The position numbers and the translations under genes are program-made. From the NCBI RefSeq assembly GCF_001708965.1, contig NZ_LVJW01000003.1, forward strand, positions 806,001 to 870,000: a stretch of 64,000 bases of DNA, read 5' to 3'. Shown here one piece after another: positions 27,108-35,437 of the stretch; the first letter of the stretch is position 1, and each line of letters opens with the position of its first letter. The notes under the pieces were generated by a model. The model had not been told where the DNA came from, made no database searches, and saw only the letters and a program-made list of their open reading frames with translations. This DNA is from Candidatus Thiodiazotropha endoloripes (GTDB lineage: Bacteria > Pseudomonadota > Gammaproteobacteria > Chromatiales > Chromatiaceae).

Positions 27108-29426
27108 ATGTATGAGTCGTTTTTTGGATTCAAGGACACACCATTTCGCCTGAGTGCGGACGAAAAATTTCGCTACGCCCACAAGAACTATCTCCGGGCA
27201 TCCGCCTATCTGGCATATGCGCTGCAGCAGAGCGAAGGCTTTGTGATGATCACCGGGCAACCCGGATCGGGTAAAACGACTCTGGTCAGAGACGTAATAT
27301 CTGAAATCGATAACTCTAAATTCAACGCACTCAATCTGGTAACCAGTCAGCTCCAGGCGGAAGAGCTATTGAGAAAGGTTGCGCTTGAGTACGGTTTGCC
27401 TGCCGAGACTTATAACAAGGCAACTCTGCTGACCAGTATCAGCAAACATCTTTCTGACCTATATGATCGTGGACAACGCTCAATTCTTTTCCTGGATGAG
27501 GCCCAGAATCTGTCGATGAATGGCCTTGAAGAGTTGCGGTTGCTTTCGAATCTGCAAAAGGGAAACTGCTCACTGCTGCAAATTGTGTTGATCGGTCATG
27601 ATGAGTTAAGGGAACTGGTCCTTAACCCAAAAATGGAACACATACAGCAGCGTCTCATTGCTACCTGCCAGATGAAACCCATGTCGGCTGAGCAGAGTCG
27701 TGAATACATTATCCACCGGTTGAACATTGTCGGCTGGCAACAGGACCCAAAACTGGATGATGAAGTCTATGGTTTAATCCATCAGGCCGCACAGGGTGTA
27801 CCAAGAAAGATTAACCATCTGATGAGTCGACTGCTGCTCTTTGCCTCTCTGGAAGAGAAGCATCTATTAACGGATGAAGATGTGCTGGTGATCCTCGAAG
27901 AGCTGGTGGAAGAGCAACGCATTACCTTGGCTGAGAATGCATCCTTCACAGACTTTGCCGAACGATATCGAACTGAGAAACAACAGCATTCGATAGATCA
28001 GCAGGCTGCCATGCAAAAGGCGGTTGTACACGACATATTTGAAAACCGTCCTCTGCAGGAACAGTACTTCACTGAAGAAGATACCGAGAAGCGCCAGGCG
28101 TTGATCGCCAGTACAAATCAGATCACTGCCAATCTGCTTTCAGCCATTGACGATGCCGGACAGAGTATTGAAGAAGCCTGGGATCTTCCGGACTCCGATT
28201 GGGGATCCTGGGAGAGTGACCTGACTGTAAAAAGACCGTTGCAATCACCAAACCTGGAGTTGAGCCAGGTCTCGTTGTTTGAAAACAGTGCGATCGAGGA
28301 TCGCGCTGATGATGAGATTGCAACGGATATCGAACTGTCTGTTAAGTTTCCGAGTGCGGATGAGATATGGAATAGCGATTTGGATAGTAACGCTCTGGAT
28401 AGTTTGATTTCGGAGCAGCATAAGCAACACAACATCAGCGATTCTCAGGTTGAGCAGACAGCAAAACATCAAGATTCAAAACTGATGGATGATGAACATC
28501 GCTGGGGCGGTGTATGGTGGATGTCGAGTGGTAGAAGTGAGAGTTCATCAGCCACAACCAGGAGTCCGGTTGAGCAAAACAGTAAAGCTGTCGTTCAAAC
28601 GTCTCTACCCTCGGATAGGGTGGTCAACAGAATCAATGTTGATGAGAATCTGAGTATGCCCTCGATGTGGGTCGACTCTTGTCCGGATGTGGCGATGGCA
28701 GGTGTCGCCACGCAACCGTTTGCCAAACCAGCTCAAGGTAAATTGGGCCGATTCATCTTCCGCTTGGTATCGTGGTTGGGCATCATACTGTTGATGGCCT
28801 TGTTCTATGGTCTGTTTGCCAAGCAGATCAATCAATCCTTCAGTAATCTGCAGGGGCGGATAACCGACATGGGGGCTGAGAATCAGCAGGCACCCAAGGT
28901 ATTGGAAAGTGAGACGATGATTGGGTCGCAACCGGATGATTCGAATCAACAGACGATACAAGCACTAACTGAAGAGAGCGGTGGGGTGGGCACACAGCAA
29001 CTGTTCGATGAGCCTTCAAGTCTTCGGCCGAGTGACATCAGTCACTATCCGCAGGATCTCTCTGGTGAAGTTTCTGAAAAAATAGAATTGGCGACACGCT
29101 ATGCTGTCTTCTTTGAGTTTAACAAAGCCTCCATACCGACTGAATACATCGCATTATTAAAAGCAGTTCAATATAAGATGCTGACTGAAGAGGCGACCTT
29201 TCTCAGGATTATCGGATATGCGGATACCCAGGGCGACAGGCAATATAACTATCAGCTCTCGTTAAAACGGGCCGATGAGGTTAAACAGCATTTTATCAAA
29301 CGTGGCATCTCCGGCAGTCGCCTTCATGTGGCCGCTGTGGGAACAGCTGAGGATGAGATTAAGGTTCTGACACTGAGTGAGTCTGCCAAACGAAGACGGG
29401 TTGAGATGATACTGTTTCCGAATTGA
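27108..29426 (+). CDS. ExeA/XrtA-associated AAA ATPase fused to an OmpA C-terminal domain
   Basis: 772 residues from ATG 27108; the family begins at MYESFFGFKDTPF, so the ATG at 27087 adds seven unlikely residues. Residues 1-265 are an ExeA/GspA-type AAA module with Walker A GQPGSGKTT (50-58) and Walker B ILFLDEAQ (127-133). A long acidic, low-complexity linker follows. One membrane segment (FIFRLVSWLGIILLMALFYGLF, about 548-571) and an OmpA-like peptidoglycan-binding domain (about 661-770: FFEFNKASIP, GYADTQGDRQYNYQLSLKRA) end the protein. The expected topology is a cytoplasmic ATPase tied to the cell wall. ATPases of this group sit beside exosortase (XrtA) genes and exopolysaccharide clusters; a PEP-CTERM gene is next door here. 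The fused OmpA domain is unusual. Confidence 0.8.
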   Translation: MYESFFGFKDTPFRLSADEKFRYAHKNYLRASAYLAYALQQSEGFVMITGQPGSGKTTLVRDVISEIDNSKFNALNLVTSQLQAEELLRKVALEYGLPAETYNKATLLTSISKHLSDLYDRGQRSILFLDEAQNLSMNGLEELRLLSNLQKGNCSLLQIVLIGHDELRELVLNPKMEHIQQRLIATCQMKPMSAEQSREYIIHRLNIVGWQQDPKLDDEVYGLIHQAAQGVPRKINHLMSRLLLFASLEEKHLLTDEDVLVILEELVEEQRITLAENASFTDFAERYRTEKQQHSIDQQAAMQKAVVHDIFENRPLQEQYFTEEDTEKRQALIASTNQITANLLSAIDDAGQSIEEAWDLPDSDWGSWESDLTVKRPLQSPNLELSQVSLFENSAIEDRADDEIATDIELSVKFPSADEIWNSDLDSNALDSLISEQHKQHNISDSQVEQTAKHQDSKLMDDEHRWGGVWWMSSGRSESSSATTRSPVEQNSKAVVQTSLPSDRVVNRINVDENLSMPSMWVDSCPDVAMAGVATQPFAKPAQGKLGRFIFRLVSWLGIILLMALFYGLFAKQINQSFSNLQGRITDMGAENQQAPKVLESETMIGSQPDDSNQQTIQALTEESGGVGTQQLFDEPSSLRPSDISHYPQDLSGEVSEKIELATRYAVFFEFNKASIPTEYIALLKAVQYKMLTEEATFLRIIGYADTQGDRQYNYQLSLKRADEVKQHFIKRGISGSRLHVAAVGTAEDEIKVLTLSESAKRRRVEMILFPN

Positions 29427-29564
29427 GCCCGCCATGCACATTAAATATTGTTCAAATATCGCCAGTTGCTGAGGACTATTTGATAATTTGTAACTCACTT
29501 TGCAAAAGCTCAAGGTATAGGATTTTACTTATTGTTTAGATCCGATATAAATGATAGCGTCATA

Positions 29565-29580
29565 TGGTAGGTGCATTGGA
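29565..29580 (+). promoter_or_regulatory. Degenerate sigma-54-like promoter upstream of PEP-CTERM gene
   Basis: TGGTAGG at 29565-29571 and TTGGA at 29576-29580 have the GG and G elements at the -24/-12 spacing, although the -12 C is G here. PEP-CTERM genes are often under RpoN with the PrsK/PrsR pair. It lies 41 bases before the start codon. The mismatch keeps confidence low. Confidence 0.25.
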
Positions 29581-29621
29581 AGAATTGCATCTATATCAAC
29601 AATCATTTAAGGATGAAGATA

Positions 29622-30095
29622 ATGAAGAAGTTACTTATACGTTCAATTGCCTTGGTTGCCTTTCTGGCATTTTCAACGGTAGGTGCTCAGGCGGCGTCGT
29701 ATGATGCAGGTGTCTTTTCCGGTCATGGAGATAGCTATGGAACTCCTCAGCCAAATGGAAATTTTCTTGATTCCTACAGTCTGACTGTGGACACAGCATT
29801 ACTTGATATTACGATTGCCGGTACTCATGAAGGTATGTTTGGCGATGACCTTTTGCTAACCAACATCACCACCAATGAGCAGTACCACCTGGGTACTACA
29901 TTCTCCGAAACTCTGAGTCTTGGTGCCGGAGACTACATCTTTACCATTTCCGGTTTTGCTCTGAATGCAATCGATACCAAAATAAGCTCGGATTATGATC
30001 TGACCATGAGTGCAGTACCGCTTCCAGCTGCTGCCTGGTTGTTTGGTTCTGCTCTCCTCGGCTTCGTCTCATACAGCAGACGCCGTAAAGTATAA
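29622..30095 (+). CDS. PEP-CTERM domain protein
   Basis: 157 residues from ATG 29622, eight bases after an AAGGA site. A signal peptide (MKKLLIRSIALVAFLAFSTV..AQA) is followed by an acidic beta-rich domain with aromatic turns. The C-terminus has the exosortase signature: VPLPAAAWLF, a hydrophobic stretch GSALLGFVSY and a basic RRRK tail. Exosortase should cut after the motif and attach the protein to the surface or exopolysaccharide. No exosortase gene is in this window, but the adjacent AAA protein belongs to the same system. Confidence 0.9.
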   Translation: MKKLLIRSIALVAFLAFSTVGAQAASYDAGVFSGHGDSYGTPQPNGNFLDSYSLTVDTALLDITIAGTHEGMFGDDLLLTNITTNEQYHLGTTFSETLSLGAGDYIFTISGFALNAIDTKISSDYDLTMSAVPLPAAAWLFGSALLGFVSYSRRRKV

Positions 30096-30126
30096 GAAAT
30101 TCCGAAATACATAGCATTTCGGCAAG

Positions 30127-30158
30127 GCCATGGAGGGTCTTCCTCCATGGCTTCTTTA
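30127..30158 (+). terminator. Terminator of the PEP-CTERM gene
   Basis: GCCATGGAGG (30127-30136) and CCTCCATGGC (30142-30151) form a 10-bp stem with a GTCTT loop, followed by TTCTTTAT. It lies between convergent genes. Confidence 0.6.
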
Positions 30159-31367
30159 TATCTCCCTGAGACCCTCCGATGGCTCTATGTGGGCTGCCTT
30201 GTATCCAGCCAGGGATGCGGCAAAGATGGAGGATCCCAGGGTTAGTAAAAGGGCTATTGCTAAATGTTCCGGCAGCAGATGGCAAACTTTTTCACTGTTG
30301 TTGAGTTGAGAGGCGAACATCTGATTGATCGTGATGCTGACACCAAAATAGATCAGGCTGGCACAGAGCCAGCCGAGTATGGCAGTGAAACTTGATTGTA
30401 AAACCGGAAACCAGACGATCTCTGCAGTACGGAAACCAACCAACCGCAAGACACTCAACTCTTTTCGTTTGCGATCCACATTGGCCCATAGGCTGGCTCC
30501 CAGGGAGAGGGAGAATCCTACCAGACCGATAATTGCTATCAACCAAAATACCAGGCTCAAATTACGGTCCATATTACGTACGATCTCAATATCCGCTGCA
30601 CGGGTTCTGACCTCGATGCCGATTTTATCCAGTGCATCACTGATCCGGCCCACATTGTAGATAGAGTCTGTGTAGAGACGAAAACTCGGGTAGTTACGGT
30701 TGCCTGGGTCAACCTGATTACCTTGCCAGCCGAATTCGGCGACAGCCCGTCCATCTCTGAAATCCTCTGCACTTTCGACCAGGCCGATCGGGGCAAAAGC
30801 GCCGTCTCTGGCGAAGCTGGCAGTCGATGCAATATCCACGACTTTGAGCTTCAGGTGAACCCGTTCACTGCGCCCTTTAAAACGCCGCGCCAGGCTGCCA
30901 GTGATCTCGTCACCGACATTTACATTCAGCTTTTTTGCCGCGTTACTGGAGAGAACCAGTTCGGTGGCAGAGGCTGGGATTTGTTTGTTTTTCAGTAAAG
31001 GATCACCGCTGCCTGTCGGGATCATCTCAACCGAAATGATGCGTTTCGCAGTTTCACTTTTCAGATCGATGGTGGCGGCAATGGCTCTTGTTCTCGGGAC
31101 GATAAACAGAACTTCCGGTCGCTCATTCAGCTGCTCGATCCAGGCTTGGTCATAACGCCCACTGCCGATGGGTCGGATCTCCCGATTACGGGGGTCCTCG
31201 ATCAGGTTGTTGAGCATACTGCCGACAATGCCGAATTTAAGCGCGAACAGAATCAGCATCGGTCCGAGCACGGCCGCAAGTGACAGAATGAAGAAACCGG
31301 ACATCTGCCACTCGTTGCGGTAGTCCTTGCCGGCCAGCCAGATAATATCTTTGAGTCGATGTCGCAT
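30156..31367 (-). CDS. ABC transporter permease, FtsX/MacB type (TagS-like)
   Basis: 403 residues. One N-terminal membrane segment (about 22-45), a large periplasmic domain, and three C-terminal segments (LVFWLIAIIGLVGFSLSLGASLW; the rest after WFPVLQSSF and in LAIALLLTLGSSIFA) match the FtsX/MacB fold. The family moves lipoproteins or transmits mechanical signals across the inner membrane rather than importing substrates. Its start overlaps the stop of the ATPase gene by one base, and it is the last gene of the four-gene operon. It resembles TagS in layout; identity is not proven. Confidence 0.82.
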   Translation of the reverse strand: MRHRLKDIIWLAGKDYRNEWQMSGFFILSLAAVLGPMLILFALKFGIVGSMLNNLIEDPRNREIRPIGSGRYDQAWIEQLNERPEVLFIVPRTRAIAATIDLKSETAKRIISVEMIPTGSGDPLLKNKQIPASATELVLSSNAAKKLNVNVGDEITGSLARRFKGRSERVHLKLKVVDIASTASFARDGAFAPIGLVESAEDFRDGRAVAEFGWQGNQVDPGNRNYPSFRLYTDSIYNVGRISDALDKIGIEVRTRAADIEIVRNMDRNLSLVFWLIAIIGLVGFSLSLGASLWANVDRKRKELSVLRLVGFRTAEIVWFPVLQSSFTAILGWLCASLIYFGVSITINQMFASQLNNSEKVCHLLPEHLAIALLLTLGSSIFAASLAGYKAAHIEPSEGLREI

Positions 31368-32140
31368 CAGCCGCTCACCACGGTTTCTGTCATGGATCCA
31401 TCCTCTTTGCGCTCCGTATGGTGTTCCAGGTGTCGCAGCCCCAGTCGGTTGATGTGACGCCAGGCATGACTGGCCAGGATGACAGTGATATGTAACTCAT
31501 CCACCAGCTCAATGAACAACGACATGATCCGTTCAGCGGCTATGGGATCAAGTGAGGCTGTCGGTTCATCAGCGATTACGATGGAGGGTCGATGTGCCAG
31601 TGCTCGACCGATGGCGACCCGCTGGCGTTCGCCGACAGAGAGTTTGTGGGGTAGCTTATCCAGGTGCTGCCTGATTCCCAGGTCCTTGGTCAGCTCCTCA
31701 ACCAGACCATCGTCACTCATATCGAGTAATCGACGGGACAGGTTGATATTCTCCCGTACCGTGAGATAGGGCAACAGACCGCCGGTCTGCATCACATAAC
31801 CGATACGCTGACGACGCAGATCACCCAACTGGTTCAGACGTCTTTTATGCCACATGTTGGTGATATCCACCGGCTCTGCACCCTGTTCGGGGCGAAAGCG
31901 GAATGAGCCGATCTCGGTTGGACGCAGTACCATCGACAACATGTCGAGCAGGGTGCTTTTGCCACAGCCGCTTTCACCGATCAGAGCAATCTTCTCTCCC
32001 AGTGCAATCTGCAAGCTGGGTACACGAAGACGAAAGGCGGTCCCTTCGGCCTCACGGGTTTTGATTACATCACGCAGATGGTAGATAAGGACGCGATCAC
32101 CTGTCAGGCTCGCTCCTGCTTGAGCTTCAGGATTTACCAT
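31367..32140 (-). CDS. ABC transporter ATP-binding protein (LolD/MacB type, TagT-like)
   Basis: 257 residues. Walker A is GESGCGKST, the Q-loop lies in YVMQTGGLLPYLTVRENI, the signature is LSVGERQRVAIGRAL, and Walker B is SIVIADEPTASLDP, all in the MacB/LolD style. It drives the FtsX-type permease encoded immediately downstream. The periplasmic vWA protein just upstream probably belongs to the same complex. Confidence 0.92.
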   Translation of the reverse strand: MVNPEAQAGASLTGDRVLIYHLRDVIKTREAEGTAFRLRVPSLQIALGEKIALIGESGCGKSTLLDMLSMVLRPTEIGSFRFRPEQGAEPVDITNMWHKRRLNQLGDLRRQRIGYVMQTGGLLPYLTVRENINLSRRLLDMSDDGLVEELTKDLGIRQHLDKLPHKLSVGERQRVAIGRALAHRPSIVIADEPTASLDPIAAERIMSLFIELVDELHITVILASHAWRHINRLGLRHLEHHTERKEDGSMTETVVSG

Positions 32141-32161
32141 TTCTATTCGTGCTAACAGGCC

Positions 32162-34171
32162 CTAAGGCAACATTTCCAGGCCGATTGGAAATACAGAGTC
32201 TCCAGAGACCGGGCCGCCATCCAGCGAGACCCAGAGGTCTGTGTGGTCATGCAGAACCTGGTAGTAGTTGATCTTCTCTTCCAGTCGATTGATAAACTCA
32301 ATCTGGTCTTTGGCTGGCCAGTCCTGCCAGTGCTCAAGTGAGAGATTCATCACTTCGCCGGTGTAGGGAAGGTCTTCTATATACTCCCGCATGAAACCCA
32401 TATCGGCCAGATTTCCCTCCCTGGCGCCGGTAGCCCGGGTGGTCGTGCCAAGTTGATCGGGATCACGGGCGATGGTTGCAGCAAGACTCTTCAGGTCGTT
32501 GAGAAAGCTGCGTGGTGAGAGCAATCCCTCTTCAGCGGTTATCAGTACCTGTCTCATGATGCTGTGCAGGTCGCTGAGCTGATCACGGGTCAGCAGTACT
32601 CTGACATCCAGGGTTTGGCGTTGCGGGTTCTGAATATCCCGGTCCACCAGCCAGGCATTGAAAATACTCGGGATCTGCTGCTTTTCATCCTGTTGCAGGT
32701 AGCGCATTCTCAAGGCATATCCGAGTTTGGCCACTTTCGCCTGAAATTGAGCCAGTTGATCATTGTTGGCGTCAGCCTGTTCCATCTCTGTCTGTTTTGC
32801 CTGACGCTCTTCTGCCAGCATTTTGCCGGCTGCGGCCATGGCCGCTAATTTAACCTGTTCAGTGATCTGCTGGGCCAGTGCATCTAGCACCCGGCCAAAG
32901 CGTTCCACATTGCCTGTCTCTACGCCAAAATAGAAACTGCCGATACCGGGATAGTAGGAGAGGTCACGATAGGTCTCTTCCGCGTCGGCATGATCCGCCA
33001 TTACGCTGGGGGTCAACAGATGCAGTACAGACAGGGCGATACCTTTGTTCTGCGCCAGACTTCTCAATGCGCTGCTCGATAAGCCGGTTCCGGAGAGTGG
33101 GTCACCAGCCTCACGGGGACCCGCATCGGTGATCAATACCACATATCGGGCATCCTGATTCTGCCAATCGATTCCGGCGATGGCTTCATTGACACCGGCA
33201 TAACTGTCCTCTTTGAAGTCCCGACTGGAGACAGTGGCCGCTTTCAGGGTGGAGACCTGAGAGAAAAAACTGTCGGCGTTCTGGCCCTGTTCAAGATCCA
33301 CGTAGGTTTCAGTCAGATACTCCAGTCCTGGTGCGGCATCCGGATTGTCACGAAAGGCAACCAGACCAAAGCTCACATCGCCAGTCAGATCCTCTTTGGT
33401 TATGGTGTCGTAAATCTTCCTGACAGCTTCCCGGGTTCGATCGATATAGGGATCCATGGAGAGTGTTGAGTCGATCACGAACACCACGGCAGAGCGGAAG
33501 GCTTGCCTTTTGGGTTCGCTCTTGGTTGCTGTTGCTTTCTTTTTGGCTGGCTGCTCGATAGGCTGCAGCGGTACGCTGGAGATTTGCAGCATTCTTGCCT
33601 GCTCACTACCAATATAGATATCTTCATGGTCACGGATAGGCACCAGGTAGAAGTCCTTGAGGATATCGATATGGGTTCTGGGCTGGATCGCAACCACCGG
33701 AGAATCCGCTGTCAGTTCGCCGGTTTCCGCCGCCGTGTAGAGCTCCCGGTAATTGGCTGAGTTCTGATCCTCGATGATCGCTTTCAGGGATTGCTTTTCA
33801 TTGAAGAGTAGTACCCGGTCACTTCCCAGGGGATCCCTGAATGCAACGGTGAGACCCTGATTCCAGGGTATTGTGTCAATTTCAGGCATCCAGCCTTCAA
33901 TCATCCCGTGGCGGCTTAATCCAACCTGTATCCAATCGGAACCCTGCTGTTGTTTGCGATCGTAGACGTAGTAGACGGAAAACGGAGCCGTTGTGGAGCC
34001 GTTACCCTGTTGGATCTGGCTGAATATCTGTGCACCCGGCTTACTCAGTACCCGTTGAAAGAGTGACTGTTTTCCTTCCATCAGGAGTGGACGTGCCTGG
34101 GGAGCGGCGAGGGTGGTTGCAGAGAAGAGTATCGCTGCAATGATGATTGATACCGATTTAAACCATGACAT
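32162..34171 (-). CDS. Exported von Willebrand factor A domain protein (PpkA C-terminal-like)
   Basis: 669 residues from ATG 34171, eight bases after AGGA; a start three codons earlier has no proper spacing. A signal peptide (MSWFKSVSIIIAAILFSATTLAA) exports it. Residues about 35-110 look like an SH3-type binding domain (VLSKPGAQIF ... GMIEGWM). The vWA domain begins near 228 with a DSTLS metal site (D-x-T-x-S MIDAS). The C-terminal half contains FMREYIEDLPY and coiled-coil stretches. The whole layout recalls the periplasmic part of the type VI-associated kinase PpkA, but there is no kinase domain. It sits in an operon with an FtsX-type ABC transporter and a SEL1 protein. Confidence 0.7.
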   Translation of the reverse strand: MSWFKSVSIIIAAILFSATTLAAPQARPLLMEGKQSLFQRVLSKPGAQIFSQIQQGNGSTTAPFSVYYVYDRKQQQGSDWIQVGLSRHGMIEGWMPEIDTIPWNQGLTVAFRDPLGSDRVLLFNEKQSLKAIIEDQNSANYRELYTAAETGELTADSPVVAIQPRTHIDILKDFYLVPIRDHEDIYIGSEQARMLQISSVPLQPIEQPAKKKATATKSEPKRQAFRSAVVFVIDSTLSMDPYIDRTREAVRKIYDTITKEDLTGDVSFGLVAFRDNPDAAPGLEYLTETYVDLEQGQNADSFFSQVSTLKAATVSSRDFKEDSYAGVNEAIAGIDWQNQDARYVVLITDAGPREAGDPLSGTGLSSSALRSLAQNKGIALSVLHLLTPSVMADHADAEETYRDLSYYPGIGSFYFGVETGNVERFGRVLDALAQQITEQVKLAAMAAAGKMLAEERQAKQTEMEQADANNDQLAQFQAKVAKLGYALRMRYLQQDEKQQIPSIFNAWLVDRDIQNPQRQTLDVRVLLTRDQLSDLHSIMRQVLITAEEGLLSPRSFLNDLKSLAATIARDPDQLGTTTRATGAREGNLADMGFMREYIEDLPYTGEVMNLSLEHWQDWPAKDQIEFINRLEEKINYYQVLHDHTDLWVSLDGGPVSGDSVFPIGLEMLP

Positions 34172-34195
34172 CGGAAGCATCCTGATTAGTGTGGA

Positions 34196-34957
34196 TCATT
34201 GCCAGTTCAATAACAGACGCCGGGCAGCCGGATCTCCTGCTTCAGCCTGCTTCTCAATCTCATTGCGCAGTGTCTCGAGACGAAGCTGGGCATCCGGAAC
34301 CTGTTGTTTCGCTGCTTTGCTGTACCATTTGTAGGCCTGGAAAACATCCGCTTTCTCCAGTAAGGCGTTGCCGGGTTGAAAGTGCCTGGGATCATAGAGG
34401 CTGGCCAGTGCAAAAGCGGCCTGACCGTCACCTTCCCGGGCGGCATAGAACAGCAGCAGGTAGGTGTCAGTATGTCGACCCTGCTGACTGAATTGCTCAG
34501 ATTTTTCCATAATTTCAGTGGAACTCAGCACCAGATCACCACGGCGTATTTCAGCGATCATCTGGCGTGCATCGGTTTGCGATTGGGCCGTGGTGACAGG
34601 TTCTGCGGTTTCTGCAGCCGGGGGTGAGGTGAGGGCTGACATATCTGAGCTTTGTGGCTCATCGGGCAGGGTTGCTGCCGGTGCCTCCTCTACTGGGGGC
34701 TGGCCAGACAGTGTCTCCTCAGCACTTTGATCTGTTTTGGCGGCCTCGATTCGGTCACGAATCACCGGATCGATCTGAGCCTCATCGATCGGTGGTGCCA
34801 ATTCGATGGTCTCTTCCGGTGCGAAAATATAGTAGATTCCGACCAGTATCAATGCAGCAATGGCAATCTCAATGGCTACCCTGAGATAGCCTGAGGTGTT
34901 GGTGACCTCCAGATCGTCCGGAGTATCTTCAGGTTGTGTTGAATCCGAATTGGTCAT
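34196..34957 (-). CDS. Membrane-anchored SEL1/TPR-like repeat protein
   Basis: 253 residues. One membrane segment (VAIEIAIAALILVGIYYIF, about 25-45) is followed by an acidic Pro/Glu/Thr linker and a C-terminal helical repeat domain with SEL1 features (AAREGDGQAAFALASLYDP, AYKWYSKAAKQQVPDAQLRLE, AGDPAARRLLL). SEL1 proteins act as protein-binding scaffolds. It is the first gene of the operon, 24 bases before the vWA gene, so it is likely a partner of the vWA/ABC complex. Confidence 0.72.
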   Translation of the reverse strand: MTNSDSTQPEDTPDDLEVTNTSGYLRVAIEIAIAALILVGIYYIFAPEETIELAPPIDEAQIDPVIRDRIEAAKTDQSAEETLSGQPPVEEAPAATLPDEPQSSDMSALTSPPAAETAEPVTTAQSQTDARQMIAEIRRGDLVLSSTEIMEKSEQFSQQGRHTDTYLLLFYAAREGDGQAAFALASLYDPRHFQPGNALLEKADVFQAYKWYSKAAKQQVPDAQLRLETLRNEIEKQAEAGDPAARRLLLNWQ

Positions 34958-35236
34958 ACTGCCGTGTTTTTCTAGGTTTCTGGCTGTCGAGCCTCACCGG
35001 TGATCGATGAGGACCTGAACTGCTCATTTCACCAGAACGGAGATTTAAAATCTACTCGGGTGGTGAAACAGCCAGAGCTCAAACCGGTGCTTACTGCACA
35101 AACTGATTAGAAGCGATTCGTGGACATGATGAGTGTCCAATGAAATTAACACCCAGGTGAGATCAGGCTCGCTGCAGTCTGAAAAAGCGGTCTTAGGTGG
35201 ACGTGACTTAAGCGTTTGTCCCAGCTGGGAAAGGAG

Positions 35237-35323
35237 TGGTACCAGAGGCCGGACTCGAACCGGCACGCCCGTGAAGGCAACGGATTTTGAATCCGTCATG
35301 TCTACCAATTTCATCACTCTGGC
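35237..35323 (-). tRNA. tRNA-Leu(CAA)
   Basis: On the minus strand an 87-base tRNA runs from GCCAGAGTGATG to an encoded CCA at 35237-35239. Stem ACGGA/TCCGT closes a TTCAAAA loop with anticodon CAA, and a long variable arm marks tRNA-Leu. The T-arm GGTTCGAGTCC is standard. No integrase is nearby. Confidence 0.93.
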
Positions 35324-35437
35324 ATACAGCGAATATTACCATTTTAACCCGGCCAGCCAAATCACTAAGGACTACATAAGCCATTGATTTTAGGTGGCTG
35401 GGCCTGGAAGCGGCACAGTATACCTGGAAATTATGGG

